NCBI GenBank assembly: GCA_009667805.1
Contig: CM019063.1
Span: forward strand, 353,610,942 to 353,674,941
Origin: Leptobrachium leishanense
Taxonomy: Eukaryota; Chordata; Amphibia; Anura; Megophryidae
Direction of reading: 5' to 3'
DNA length: 64,000 nucleotides
This document shows positions 1 to 11,984 of this stretch, one piece after another. Position 1 is the stretch's first letter. Each line of letters starts with the position of its first letter. The notes beneath the pieces were generated by a model. That model was given only the letters and a program-made list of their open reading frames with translations, searched no databases and had not been told where the DNA came from. Position numbers and translations under genes: made by a program.

Positions 1-686
1 ACTCAGCAAGAGGTCCCTCCAGGCCACGTTAGGATCGCGGCTGTGCCTGTGCATGGAGCCATCTTGTCAGCAGTGGGGTGCCACTGCCAGAGGGTACACC
101 GTGGCTTTGATTCCCTTCCTGGTGGGTGTTCAGTCCAGAATAGAGTGACAGTCCATGTTAACGAAAGGGTGGGCAGCTGCGTGCGTGTCACATGGTTCAG
201 CCGGTCAGGTGGTACTGAGACTCAGTACCACCTGACTGGCCGGACCGAGTGTGACCTGCACGCGCGCAGTCTCACCAGGAGCCAGGCAGCTCAATGACAA
301 ATTTCTATCACTGCAGTGCTGGTTAAGGAAAGGTCCACTTTAAACAGCAGTAAGCAGACAGGGCTTCATATTCTGCTGATAAACCCTCCCCCCCTTTACC
401 TGCTGTTTACTGTCATCTTCTCTCTCTGGACACAAATCACATCCCCCTCCTAGAGCTGCTGCGGGGCAGGGGACGAGCTATGGAGGGAGGAGAGGGGGAT
501 TTTTATTCTATTCGATTTTATTCCGTATGCAAACGCCATGCTCCGCTGCTCGTTGTTTGAGAACACAGCTCAAAGCTGACACACAGTGACAGTGGCACCT
601 CCTAGTACCCCCTAATGACACCCCAATAATCACTGGTACCTGGGGCAGCCCGCCCTCCACCACTCCTCTAAGTACACCACTGCTCT
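1..686. other. Unassigned repeat-like sequence, no gene
   Basis: No reading frame here resembles a known protein. The stretch ends in tacaccactg, which resembles the CAGTGGTGTA-type end of hAT elements read in reverse, so it may be the right part of a DNA transposon entering from outside the window. It contains the hairpin at 201-239 and a short inverted pair built on ctgctgtttact and cagcagtaagca. I assign no function. Confidence 0.3.
201..239. repeat. Short hairpin, 19-bp arms
   Basis: Arm 201-219 and arm 221-239 are reverse complements with one mismatch and a single-base loop at 220. It probably belongs to the terminal region of the unassigned transposon around it. Confidence 0.7.
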
Positions 687-1555
687 GGTGATATGCTCAC
701 ACACAAGTTTGGCGAACTGCCATCAATTACAGTGCTGTTTGAAGGCAGTGCAAATCCCCATAGAGAAGTAATGGTTAATCTATTCAGAGAACACCAAACA
801 GCAGAGAAATGTCAGTGAAATACCCTGATGTTCGGTGGTTTCAATCAGCAGGTTCAGGTATTCAGGCGAACCCCATAGGTTTCAATGTTAAAAATATTCC
901 CGTTTTTATGCAATATCTAATAAACCACTTATTATTTTAATCTGCAGTAAAAAGTCTTTGATTTTTTTTTTTAGTACCATTTAGTAATTTTTCAGATTTT
1001 TTTGGGCAAAACCCCCCCCCTTTTTTTTAAATATATCGGTTCTTCTTTTTCTGTAACAGAACTTTTTATTATCAATCATAGGATCTTATATGTAAATTCC
1101 AGACATTTTCGTTCAGTAGTTCTTTTGAAAACAGCAGGCCATGGGTTTGCGGCGGCAGCATACAGCGGCCGACTCCATGCACTTTGGGGACCCTGCGGTG
1201 AATGGTGAATTCACTGCAGGGTGGGGAAATTTTATTCCCCGAAGTGCAGGGAACTACAGAACACCAAAATGTTGGCGTCATTTCGGTGCTCTGTGAGTAA
1301 CCCAATTAGTGGTGAGGTTTTTTGTTGCCCCCTGGAAAGTGAAAGCCTAGGCGTTGCCTACCCAGGACATACTTGAAAATTAGTGACATCTCAATGTTTC
1401 CTTCCTGGTAAAATAGTTTGCAAAAGTAAAAAAAAAAAAAAAGTTTTTTTTTTATTTTTATTTTTTAGGGGTGGGGCCACCCGGCGTGCCGCCGCCCCCT
1501 GGAGAGTGCCGCCCTAGGCCTAGGCCTTGTTGGCCTAGGCCAAAATACACCAGTG
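687..1555. repeat. Composite repeat with hAT-like right end
   Basis: The segment 870-1010 resembles the inner part of the hAT ends seen at 41881-42154 (cue aatatctaataaacca followed by a ctgcagtaaa tract). The segment 1455-1555 ends in tacaccagtg after a GC-rich, ctaggcc-rich tract, and a similar tract occurs near 1330, so two related ends may lie side by side. No coding sequence was found. Boundaries are approximate. Confidence 0.35.
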
Positions 1556-1583
1556 GGACTACCTAGGGGCAAGGGCAGACCTC

Positions 1584-1800
1584 AATACTTTTCCAGCAGA
1601 TGATCCACTGGCTTACTGGGCATTGAGATTGGATCACTGGCCAGAACTTAGCCAATATGCAGCTACTAGGCTGCCCTTCATCTAGCGTGCTTTCTGAAAG
1701 AACGTTCAGTGCCGCTGGAGCTTTTGTCACAGACAAAAGAGTGCGTCTGTCCACCGACTCTGTGGACCGGCTGACATTTATAAAAATGAATCAGTCATGA
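1584..1800 (+). pseudogene. hAT transposase, C-terminal dimerisation domain (fragment)
   Basis: Read on the plus strand this is the conserved hAT C-terminal (hATC) domain: a DPLAYWALRLDHWPELS segment followed after one frameshift near 1672 by SERTFSAAGAFVTDKRVRLS and a terminal FIKMNQS before TGA at 1798-1800. In the family this domain mediates transposase multimerisation and carries part of the catalytic core, including the glutamate. The rest of the protein lies to the left and is missing. Its position beside the 136-bp tandem repeats matches the mirrored arrangement of the hAT copy at 17664-26516, where the transposase C-terminus also faces the repeat array. It cannot make active enzyme. 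Confidence 0.8.
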
Positions 1801-1885
1801 ATCAGCAGCTATCAATCCCCTGATGCTGACGTAACGGAATAGATTGGGGATGTCTTCTGCTTTCACAAAACCTCTAGCACTGAAC

Positions 1886-2565
1886 TCTTCCACAATACCA
1901 AAAAAGGGTTACGGTGTGAAGGCACTTGCTGACATGAAAGGCACAATATTTGGCTGCACTGCCGCCTTTACCAGATTCATATCTTTTTAATATAGGACCG
2001 CATTGGTCCACCCCTGCACTCTTCCACAATACCACAGAGGGTTTTACTGTATGAATGCACTTGCTGGCCTGGCACCAAAAGCATAATATCTGGGTGCACT
2101 GACGCCTTTACCAGATTCATATCTTTTAATATAGGACTGCATGGTCCACCCCTGCACTCTTCCACAATACCGCAGAGGGGTTACTGTATGAATGCACTTG
2201 CTGGCCTGGCACCAAAAGGAAAATATCTGGGTGCACTGACGCCTTTACCATATTCATATCTTTTTAATATAGGACCGCATGGTCGATCCATGCACTCTTC
2301 CACAATACCACAGAGGGGTTACTGTACGATGGCACTTGCTGGCCTGGCAACAACGGTACAATATCTGGGTGCTCTAACGCCGTTACCAGAATTATATCTT
2401 TTTAATATAGGACAGCATGGTCCACCCCTGCACTCTTCCACAATACCACAGAGGGGTTACTGTATGATGGCACTTGCTGGCCTGGCACCAAAGGCACAAT
2501 ATTTGGGTGCACTGCCACTGACGCCTGTACCAGATTCATATCCTCAGAGGGGTTACTGTGTGACG
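1886..2565. repeat. Tandem array, about 136-bp unit, five copies
   Basis: Units begin near 1886, 2022, 2158, 2295 and 2431 at the motif cttccacaatacc and carry gttactgtatga and tctgggtgcactga. The same unit recurs in single or few copies at 17800-18070, 53290-53480 and from 63890, always between the left end of the hAT family and its transposase gene. It is therefore an internal hAT repeat, expanded here. The 136-residue frame across it is not a gene. Confidence 0.85.
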
Positions 2566-2976
2566 GTACTGTTGCCGATGCTAAAGGCCCAATTGTAAAG
2601 CACCTATTGTTACTTTCGTCCAAATTTCACCATAAGTTTCACCATAATTTGGCCAAAAAAATAACTAACCTTTTTCTGCGCGTCCTAAAATGTCTTTTCA
2701 TACAGGCTGCCGCCCCAAGCAGTTGTTTATGAATAGATTAAAGGAAAAGCATTTACCGTCATTTGAAACGTCATTTTTTTGTTTTTAAATGTTTCTATAC
2801 ATCCTAGAAATCCGCCACTTCACGGGCAGGTTATGGGGACCTCCTCGGCACGATATTTGAAGGAATTTTTCGTTTTTATTTTTAACCCTTATTTCATGGA
2901 AAACTCACTGTCCCTTTAAAAAAAATTTTTTTGGATCAAAATAATTTTTATTGAGAAGAAGACAATACATTCTGTG

Positions 2977-2994
2977 GACAGCGAGCCCGCTGTC
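2977..2994 (-). other. 3' UTR stem-loop of the L1-like LINE
   Basis: Perfect 7-bp stem GACAGCG/CGCTGTC with a 4-nt loop, about 40 nt before the 3' end of the LINE transcript. A stem-loop at the same relative place occurs in both ORF1-only LINEs (25153-25170, 50048-50065). A 3' structure of this kind could be the reverse transcriptase recognition site; that role is inferred. Confidence 0.55.
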
Positions 2995-3244
2995 GATTAT
3001 GATAGTGATCTTACAGTGCACTTCAACAAATACAATTTCACATAGGGTATGTCATCTTCCACCATTTTTCTTTTAAAGGGAAAAAACGATAACAGTAAGG
3101 GGAGGAGGGAAAGGGGAAGGGGAAGAGGGAAAAGTCAGGAAAATACTTTATATCCGTGTCTTAACTATCACAGTGTTGCTCTCTGCTTGTTTAAGTAATT
3201 ATCATCGATTAGGTCAAGGAAAACCTTATTTTATGGATGGTTTA

Positions 3245-6200
3245 TCAGAGACCGCAGGCCTTATAGATTTTGTGAATGTCCCACAAAGTCCAGGGATCTG
3301 ATCGCGGTGGTGTACCCTCTCCTCTGAACACTGCTCTCGAGTCAAAAGATCTGTACTGGTTTAGTGATGTCACTATCTGTTTTATTGTCAGAACGACATC
3401 TGATTTCCAGTGTCGCGCAATCAGGAGCATAGTTGACGAAACCATTATGAAAAGCATTTTTAGGTGTTGCCTTGGAAGGCATATCATTCCCAACAGCAGA
3501 ACCTCTGGGGAGCAAGGGATATTGCAGTTTAGGACCTCCGTGGCTAGCTTGGAGAGACTGGACCACACGGGGACAATCCCAGAACAGTGCCACCAGATGT
3601 GGCCCATATCCCCCACCGCTGACGAGCATCTCCAGCAGACGTCCGAGGATTGGGGGTCTATTCGTTTTAATCGATGTGGTGTGTAGTACCAGCAATACAT
3701 TACTTTCCTTTGTGTTTCGATCAGTGTGGCACACCTGGTGGCACCAGCAGCAAACATGTGTGCCATTGCCCATTGTGTAGGGGTAAAGGACTTGGAAAGG
3801 TCCCTCTCCCATGTAGCTTGGTAGGACCATCTGTGCGGTTTGATGGGGGTTGTGAGTAATTGATAAAACAGTGAAATGGGTTTAGTTGCTGAGATAGGGT
3901 CTAGCCAGAATAGTTCGAACTCTGTTAAGAGTGGGAGGGTGGCACGTAGATTTTCCAGTATATTGCACTTGCGCATATATGAGTATAGTTGCGAGTACGA
4001 TAGAAACAAATTGGGTGGTGCCTTGTATTTCATTTGCATGGATTGGAATGGCAAGATGGCTGGCGGCGTGAAAAAATGATGAAGATGTGTGACTCCCAAA
4101 CGAATCCATGAAGGTGCTCGAAAGTGCGGCAGGATGTATGTTAATGAGGGGAGTGGGGTGGCCAATGACAGTGGTCTATGTTGTGTAAAGAGGGAGGAAT
4201 GCTGATCCCAAATCCGAAGCAACAAGGTTGCAAGTGGTAAAAGGAAAGGGAGTCTCGGCCTGGACTTTTGTGGTATCCATATCAGATTGGAGAGGTCGTG
4301 ACCGTTTGTAAAGGTTGAGAGTATGACCAACCATTGAGGTGAAGGGTTAATATGTACTATTTCCGATAAGGTTGCAAGACAAGATGCCCAATAGTATCTA
4401 TGAACATGGGCTACTTTGAGACCTCCATCCCTGTGTCTATAATATAGTAGGCTTCGTGGTATTCTCGGTTTCTTGTTTTGCCAGATATAGGTCATGATAA
4501 TGGACTGCAATTGGTCTAGGTAGGATTTTGACAGAGTAATTGGTAAGGATCTGAAAAAGTATAGGATTTTTGGTATTATCATCATTTTTACCGTCGCCAT
4601 CCTGCCCAACCATGACACGTCTTTCAAACGCCATTGAAACAGTTGAGTTTTCACGTCCCGAAGTAGTGTGTCATAGTTGTGTTTATATAGGCCCTCCGTG
4701 GTTTTTGCTATGCGAAGACCGAGGTATGTTATGTATTCGGATCGCCAGTCAAAGTTGTGTTGAGAGCTGTCAATTGGGCTTTTGTAAAATTTAATGGTAA
4801 GGCTTGGGTTTTCTGCACATTAACCAAATGGTATGAAACTTTACCATAGGATTCCAACTCTGTGTTCAGTGCCGGTAATGAAGTGTCTGGGTCTGTCAGG
4901 GTCAGTAAAATATCGTCTGCGTATAAATTTAATTTGGAAGTCGTGGGACCAATCGAGACACCCTGGATCGAGTCATTCTGCCGAATGGCCTGTGCCAGGG
5001 GCTCTAGTATGAGGGCATATAGTAGAGGGGAGAGCGGGCAACCTTGTCTCGTGCCATTGGTTATACGAAATTCGTCCGAGAGAAAACCCGAGTTAAGCAC
5101 TCTGGCCGATGGGGAATCATATAGTGCTTGAACAGCTCTTAGAAATGAATCTGGAAAACCAAATTTAAGTAGAACCCGTGAGAGGAAGAGCCAGCTGACC
5201 CTGTCGAATGCCTTTTCAGCATCTAATGACAGGATAAAGCCCGGGGTCCCCCCACGGTTCATAGTGTCCATTAAGGTTAGGAGTTTTTTAGTGCTATCTG
5301 GGCCTTGACATTGGGCTATAAATCCCACCTGATCTTGTCCTATTAGGGATGGCAGAAGGTATTGTAGACGGGTAGCCAGGATTTTACCATACAGTTTTAC
5401 GTCAACATTGATTAAAGAGATGGGGCGCAAATTAGGGCATCGGTTGGGTGGTTTCCCTGGTTTGGGTAGAGTGATTATATGTGCCCGCAGCATGTCTACT
5501 GGGAAGGAGCCGTCCTCTCTCGCTTCGGCAAACGCGTTATGAAGGTGTGGGATCAAGTGAGAGGAAAACGTGGTGTAATATAAACCGAAGAGGCCGTCTG
5601 GTCCCGGTGCTTTTCCCGTCAGTAGGGCCTTAATGGCTATAGTAATGTCTTCTACTGTGATTGGGGAAGAGAGGCTCGCTATTTGCGTTTGTGAGAGAGC
5701 GGGAAGGTGTACGTTTTTCAGGTAAGTGTCCACTATGGCCTCAGATGGTTGAGAAATCTCATCGTCCGTGCCCAGGTTATACAATTTTTCATAGTAGTGT
5801 GCAAATCCATTTGCTATATCTCGGGGGTTGTGGATATCCCCATCTTTAGTGTGGAGGGTGTTTATCTTCCGTGGCGCTCTGAGGGACTGGAGCTTTCTAG
5901 CTAAAAATCGCCCTGATTTATTGTGAAGAGAGTAATATGTTGCCGTTATGCGGGTCATAGTGTGGAAGTATCCGTCTGTGTCTAAGTCTCTGAGTGAGGC
6001 GAGTGTGGCTTCTATGAGGTCTGCTGTGGCTTGAGACGGGGTCAATTTGTTACGTATGTCTAAATCTTGTAAGGTGGTAAGTAATTGTAACCTGTTGGAC
6101 GTGTATGATTTACGTTGCTGCGCGGACCACTGCATACTCACTCCCCTAATAACTGCCTTGTGGGCTTGCCAAACCGTAAGGGGGCTCATGTCCTGTGTCG

Positions 6201-7014
6201 CATTTTCATCAAAGTAGTGTGTCAGAGCGGATTGTATGGTTTGGATCGCCAGGTCTTGTTTCAGCAGTGTGTCACGTAATTTCCACGGCGGTCTGGTATA
6301 ATACTGGTACGCATCTCCTAGTACTAGTAGGACCGGAGAGTGGTCCGACCAGGTGAACGGTAAAATTTGACAATCTAATATTCGATGGAGGGTCGCCCCT
6401 GTCACCATGAAATGATCTATTCTAGTGTAACTATTGTGTGCCCTCTGAATGGAATGTGTAGTCACGTTCTCGTGGGTGTTGTAGTCGCCATGTGTCATAT
6501 AGGTCATGTTGCTGGAGTAATAAGTGAAGTTTGCGTATTGAGGACTTGGATAGAGTAGGCGATGATTGGGTGGACCTGTCTTTTATAGGGTCGAGACCTA
6601 TGTTAAAATCCCCACATAGTATAAGGGTCCCCGTTTGAACATCCTTCGTCTTCCTCAATATCTGGGCAAGGAATTGGATTTGTGAGACGTTAGGGGCGTA
6701 TATTGAAACCAATGTGTACGGGACTGAATTAATGGTGCATACTAGAATGATATATCTACCACCTTTCGTATCCTATGGGCTTGGAATGCTAAACGGTTGT
6801 GAATTAAAAGGGATACTCCTCGGGATTTCGAGGTAAACGTAGAGTGGTATTGAGTCTGGTAGAATGGGACATTGAGCTTGGGATGATCTAATCGTCTGAA
6901 ATGTGTCTCTTGGATGCATAATATGTCTGCGTCGTGAAATTTTAGGGTCTTATTTAGGGAGTGCCGTTTCATTGGCACATTCAGACCTTTTACGTTATAG
7001 GATAATAATTTCAT
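3245..7014 (-). pseudogene. LINE ORF2: endonuclease and reverse transcriptase, broken
   Basis: ORF2 of an L1-like LINE; it would nick target DNA and copy the element's RNA into the nick. The N-terminal apurinic-type endonuclease shows SYNVKGLN, IQETHF, CGDFN, TRIDHF and SDHSP (7014 to about 6350). The reverse transcriptase follows, with the catalytic LYADDILL at about 4900 and [12 protein letters not shown] before it. The C-terminal part keeps a CCHC-like knuckle (CWRC ... GHIWWHC) near 3560-3620. Frameshifts near 6770, 6450 and 4740 split it into four readable pieces whose order is intact. The start at 7014 fits because the endonuclease begins there, as usual for L1 ORF2. Nonfunctional as it stands. 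Confidence 0.92.
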
Positions 7015-7465
7015 TACAGCATAAGGAAAAGCGACATTGTCGAGTCATCATCAAAGCATATGAAGTCAGCACATCCCTGACGCGGGGTCTTCTGTGAAAG
7101 TAAAAGGATATAGGATTTTTTGGCAGTTCCTGACTTGGGTGGATGAGGGAAAGGGTGAGGTACAAAACAGAAATAAAACTTAACCATAGTACCTCAGGAT
7201 TGTAACGAGAATAAAACATATCTTGGTGTAGAGTTGTACTATAAAACGTCAAAAATTTCTCCAGAGGGGAGTCCCACTTCCCCAGTAATGTGGGGAGGGG
7301 AGATACCCCAAACTCTTCCGGCGAAGAGGGAGACAAGGGTATCGTGGTAGCCCGCGTGCCAGCAGACAACGTGAACTATCAGAGCAGTTGGAAAGAAATA
7401 AAGTTAACCTGGGAGAAGGCGTCTTTATAACTTGTCTTCTAAAAGGATCTGCTGTCTGGAAGCTG

Positions 7466-8336
7466 TCAGTGGGAGTGCCATTCCCGGGACACCTTGCCTG
7501 AGGAGGGCAAGCTCTGATCTCGGCGGTCTTGAACCTTTAGGACCCACTCTTCCAGAATGCGGCGACCGTCGTCTGGTGCCATGACAATCGTAGGTGTCCC
7601 ATTCCAGATAATAATTAGTTTGGTCGGGTACCCCCATCGATACGAAATCTTTTCTGACCGTAGAGCGTCAGTCACAGGGCGAAATCGGCGACGCTGCTGC
7701 AATGTAGCCTGGGATAGATCCGGAAAGACCGAGAGATGTTGGTAGTCTGGGCTGAATATTTCTTGGTCCCTCAGAGCTCGGAGTATAGCTTCTTGTGGTC
7801 TGAAGTAGTGGAGGCGCAGGATTACGTCTCTTGGGGCTTTAGCGGGAGCAGAAGGTGGTTTAGGGACTCTGTGGATCCGATCGAATAACAGGGAATCTTC
7901 TGTTTGCAAGTCCTTCGGGTGGATGGATTCCGGTATACCCCTTATTTTTAAATTATGGCGTCTAGACCTGTCTTCCAGGTCCGCTAATTTCTGAGCATAC
8001 CTCTCTAAGGAGTCTTCCAGCTCCTCCACTTTTGCCGCCATGCTGTTATGGGCCTCCGTCGTTTCAGCCATTTTATCCTCCAGTTTGGAGGTCCGCTCAC
8101 CTATATCACGGATGTCCCACCGTGTCCAGCCGAGAGGCTTGAGTTGCAGAGAGATCCTTCAGCAACCCCTCTATCCGTGCTGAGAAGCGTTCCAGGTCAG
8201 TTGCTGCAGGCGCTGGGGAGGAAGGGGAAAGCTGGTTGCTGCCATCTTGGCGGGCCGCGCCGTCCCTGCGCTTCCCAGGTTTTGGGGTAAAGAAGTCCAG
8301 CTTCTCTGAGGGCTTCCTCGCCCTTGCTGCCGTCAT
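7466..8336 (-). pseudogene. LINE ORF1, RNA-binding protein, one frameshift
   Basis: L1-type ORF1p, the trimeric RNA chaperone that coats the element's RNA. From the N-terminus it has a basic tail (ARKPSEKLDFF), a coiled coil (KVEELEDSLERYAQKLADLE), the junction RRHNLKIRGIPE that opens the RRM-like domain, DRIHRV and APRDVILRLHYF, and the C-terminal domain with SYRWGYP. A frameshift near 8115-8125 separates the N-terminal 75 residues from the rest. It lies about 450 bp upstream of ORF2 on the same strand, the expected order. The part after RGIPE is shorter than usual, which suggests a small internal deletion. Confidence 0.9.
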
Positions 8337-8614
8337 TATGTCTCCCGAAATTGGGGGTCCCAGAGGGTCTCCAACTGGATCCGAGTGCTGTTTTTATCCG
8401 CTTTTTCCGCCGGCAGTCGCAGGAGCAGGTCTAGCACACGTCCACCATGTGCGGCTGCCGGCCACGCCCCCAAAAATAATTTTTAAAAAACTTTTTGTCC
8501 TTGATTCCTGTCCCCCAGGGCACTACCCGGACCCCCATACACCTTTTATGGCAAATATCTAGCATATATGCCCTCTTGGAGGGCACTCTAAAAATCGAAT
8601 TTTGAGTCCCATTG

Positions 8615-8885
8615 ACTTGTATTGAGTTCGAGTTCGAATTCGAACATTTGAAAAGTTCGAGTCCGAATTCGAATATTTGAAAAGTTCGAGTTCGAACATT
8701 TGAAAAGTTCGAGTTCGAACATTTGAAAAGTTCGAACATTTGAAAAGTTCGAGTTCGAATTCGAACATTTGAAAAGTTCGAGTTCGAATTCGAACATTTG
8801 AAAAGTTCGAGTTCGAATTCGAACATTTGAAAAGTTCGAGGTCGAATTCGAACATTTGAAAAGTTTGAGTTCAAATGCGAACCGA
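8615..8885. repeat. Subterminal tandem array, about 30-bp unit, some nine copies
   Basis: Repeats built from gaacatttgaaaagttcgag and gttcgaattc, all within the left end of a hAT copy. Other copies of this end (13340-13420, 63420-63480) hold only one such unit, so the array expanded here. Subterminal repeats in hAT elements often bind transposase; that role is inferred here. Confidence 0.85.
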
Positions 8886-9414
8886 ACTCGGGGGTGTTCG
8901 ACTCATAATAGTTGCTGACAATAGTTGCTGACAGTGAGAACACACAGATTACCACAATTCCCAGATATCTTCTAGAAGTGAGACCCCTACAATTGCTGCT
9001 GGCTAGGGATGAGCTGATCAGGTTCGGAGTTCGACCCGAACTTTGGCAGTCCGAAAGTTCGCGAATTTCGAACTTTTTGGGTGTGTTCGGTTCGAGTTCG
9101 AAAAAAAAAGAAATTTTGAAAAAAGTATAGAAAATGCTTAAAAAAATACAAAAAAATCTAGAAATAAAGAGACTCTTTACTGCAGAATATTATAAGCAAT
9201 GGTTTATTAGATATTGAATTAAAAAACTAATGTGTACGTGGAAAGATTATCAACTCTAAATGACCTCTATTCACAAACGGGAATAACACCAGGTGTTTTT
9301 AGTCTGGTAATCAATTTGATACATTGTACACCATACTGAGGGTGGGGTGGTGTCTGCTTCTGATTGAGATTTGAGAATTAATTTCCCTAAAACATCCTAA
9401 TAAGCTGAATTTAA

Positions 9415-10457
9415 CCCTTTCGTGCTGAGGCTTTTCACACCTCTGTGCTGAGGTCATTTTTACCGCTTTCACTCATCATGTTTAACCGTGTTTTGTAGCC
9501 ATATTTTTATATATGACCCAGACATATTATATATCGTTCTTTCCGGCAGACTTGGCAGATTCATAATATGTCATTATTATATGTATACGTTATGCCATGT
9601 CTGTATATTATAACAAAAAATGCAATAAAATTTGAATTTTCACTAATTTATTATGTGTAAAGTGTTTTTTTTTCACATTTTAACATGCGATCGTTTGCGG
9701 TTATATTTTGTTAATTTTTTTGGGGGAAAATTTTGCTTTTGTTAACAAACGCAACGCATACAAAAATCGTTAGTGCAGCATTATTGTTCACATTATAATT
9801 GAAATGGGAACAATATTGCTGCATTAACAAAACAAAAACAAAAAAAACTTATATATTTTTTAAAAAGAAATAAAACAATTTATTTATTTATTTTTTAAAC
9901 ATTTTTCATGCTCATGTTTGGTATCCTTGGAAAGGCCATGCTCTGGCCGATCCAATGATATCAAACATTAACCCCTAGCTGCCACGGATTGGGAGATAGG
10001 GGGTTTATTGGAACCCCCTATCTCCACCATTGGTGGCAGCTAGGGGTTAACTCCTACACTTATGCACAATGACGCCAGTCCTCAGGGGGAGTTCCTGGAG
10101 GCTTGGCCGACATCCAAGATGTCGGCCAGCTCCAGGAGAGGATCACGATCCGGCGCTTTTCAGCGCCGATTCGTGATCTGGCTCCCCAGGGGTTAATCAC
10201 AGCCACCGTTTGGAAGGGCAGGCTGTGCCCTTACAAACGGTGCCTGGATTAACCCTCTGTCCCCCGGCGATCGGGAGGCACATGCGGGGGGGGGGGCACC
10301 TGAATTAGATGACATCTAATTGCTCCGCCGGGGTCCCGGAGTGCTGGGCTGACTTCCAAGATGTCAGCCCGCACCGGGGGTCGCAGCAATCCGCCGGAAT
10401 CTGGCAGATTGCTGCCTCCTGTGCATGGAGCTGAGCGCGTCCATAGCAGCCAAGTGG
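9415..10457 (+). mobile_element. piggyBac-like MITE with TTAA flanks
   Basis: Flanked by TTAA at 9411-9414 and 10458-10461. It starts ccctttcgtgctgaggc and ends gcagccaagtgg, giving short imperfect terminal repeats of the type CCMYTTCGCTGCTGAGG. TTAA duplication is the hallmark of piggyBac transposases. The interior is non-coding: an AT-rich half and a GC-rich half made of successive hairpins, for example ggccgacatc/gatgtcggcc near 10107. Confidence 0.75.
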
Positions 10458-10495
10458 TTAACTGGTGTTTGAAAAAAATTCTAAATAACATCTAA

Positions 10496-10944
10496 GGCTA
10501 GGGTCAGATGAGCGCATTTTGTACGGACTGTGCATCCGTGCAGTACGGACGTACTTACTGACTGACAACAAGGTAGTGGCCAAACAGTCCGTTTTTTTCA
10601 CTGACGTATTTTTGGACTGATGTAGCAGGGAAAATAAATTAAAATGAAAAAACATTCTGTCCGTCAAAAATGCTGGACGTATAAATGCAGTCCATCTGAC
10701 CTCGTTTCATCACTTACATACAAAGCTACACAGACGTTGCGGACGTTGCGCACTCCGCACGTCCGTTCTAGCAGTATTACGTTCTTGCCTAACCTGCGTC
10801 CGTTTGCTGCGTCCGCCATGCATCCGCACTTCCGTGCGGACGTACTTCGTGTGTGGGGCTCCATTGGTCAGAATGCTATGCTGCCACGAAAGTACAAATG
10901 TGCGGCAACACGGACGTGATAACTGCGCTCGTCTGACCCCAGCC
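10496..10944. mobile_element. Harbinger MITE, 449 bp
   Basis: Terminal inverted repeats GGCTAGGGTCAGAT and GTCTGACCCCAGCC, with flanks taa (10493-10495) and tta. The TIRs match those of the Harbinger element at 27079-35031, its likely parent. The inside is rich in cgtacgg/ccgtacg motifs and is non-coding. Confidence 0.75.
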
Positions 10945-11001
10945 TTAAGCAATGTTATTTTTCACCTCGGGATTAAACATTCACAGGGTTATTCAGAGAG
11001 T

Positions 11002-11746
11002 GGTGAAAAGCAGGAGAATAACTGGAGTAGTGAAAATTCTAGGTCAAAATAGCCAAACCAGAAAAATTCACCCATTTTTCTCACTTTCCAAATCGGCTAT
11101 TTGGTCTAGATTGTTCTCTTTTCTTGCCAGTTCTCCTGGCTTTCACCTCTCTCTCAGGGTTGTTCAGAGAAAGGTGAAAACCAGGAGAATGGCAGGAAAA
11201 GAGAACAATCTGGACCAAATAGCCGATTTGGAAAGTGAGATAAGGCTAGTGTCAGACTAACGCATTTTTCACAGCGACCGTCAAAAAGTGCATCCGAACG
11301 CATTGCCTTATTTTTTCACGGAATGCGCGAAAACGGTCATACGATGCGCATTTTTGTGTGTGATTTTTTATGGATCCAAACCAGGAAACTTTGGGTGTCT
11401 GGACGTTATGTTGGCCGGACATGAGCAGGGTCTGACGTCTCCAAATCACGCACAAACGCCGCTAGTGGACGCAGCGCACTCTGTACGTCCGTACTAGCGG
11501 TTCTGCGTTATCGAAAAAATGCGTTCATTTTCCACTTGCGTTGCGCAGCCGGACTTTCGTGCGACCGTACTTCGTATATTGGCTGTCATTGCCCGTCATT
11601 TGCTGCTAGTGCGGCCGTGATTAAGTGCGCCTAAACGCATGTTAAAAATTCGCTAGTCTGACCCTAGCCTAAATGGGAGAATTTTTCTGGTTTGGCTATT
11701 TTGACCTAGAATTTTCCATTCTCCAGTCATTCTCCTGCTTTTCACC
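11002..11746. repeat. Foldback element with arms of about 150 bp, interrupted by a MITE
   Basis: The outer arm 11002-11077 is the inverted copy of 11673-11746, and the inner arm 11078-11155 is the inverted copy of 11167-11240. Leaving out the inserted Harbinger MITE (11244-11669), the whole forms one long hairpin with about 12 bp of loop. Matching cues are ggtgaaaagcaggagaat against attctcctgcttttcacc. No coding capacity. Confidence 0.8.
11244..11669. mobile_element. Harbinger MITE, 426 bp, TAA duplication
   Basis: TIRs GGCTAGTGTCAGAC and GTCTGACCCTAGCC; perfect TAA duplication at 11241-11243 and 11670-11672. Its left third matches the left end of the Harbinger element from 27079. Its right part (from actttgggtgtctggacg) matches 34745-35031. 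It therefore looks like an internal-deletion derivative of that element or of a close relative. Confidence 0.82.
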
Positions 11747-11984
11747 GCCAAAAAAAATCAGTAAACTTTTTCTGCGTGTCCGAAAATGTCTCTTTTCTTA
11801 CAGACTGCCGCCCCAAGTAGTTGTTTATGGATAGCTTAAAGGAAAAGCATTTACCGTCATTTGAAATGTCATTTTTTGGTTTTTACATATTTCTATACAT
11901 CCTAGAAATCCGCCGCTTCCCAGGCAGGTTATGGGGACCTCCTAGGCACGATATTTGAAGGAATTTTTTGTTTTTATTTTTAAC

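Larger units (their letters stand above)
2936..8471 (-). mobile_element. Full-length L1/Tx1-like LINE
   Basis: About 5.5 kb on the minus strand. It has a 5' UTR starting GGGGGCGTGGC at 8471, ORF1 (8336-7466), ORF2 (7014-3245), and a 3' UTR ending in a short A-tract near 2936. It inserted into an A/T run of the surrounding hAT copy, so the target duplication cannot be separated from the tail. Both frames are broken by frameshifts, so this copy is dead although nearly complete in length. The family is L1-like by domain order; I cannot tell L1 from Tx1 by eye. Confidence 0.9.
1556..8905 (-). mobile_element. hAT element (ZBED-type family), split by a LINE
   Basis: The left terminus (family consensus tagggatgagccgaacac) lies in reverse at about 8885-8905, slightly decayed. 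The element runs leftwards: GTTCGA-rich end, tcatggaaaactcact segment, tandem array, then transposase C-terminus. The L1-like LINE 2936-8471 interrupts it inside an A/T tract. The matching uninterrupted sequence is at 13164-13300 and 52733-53000. The opposite end was not found, so the copy is truncated at the left. Confidence 0.75.
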
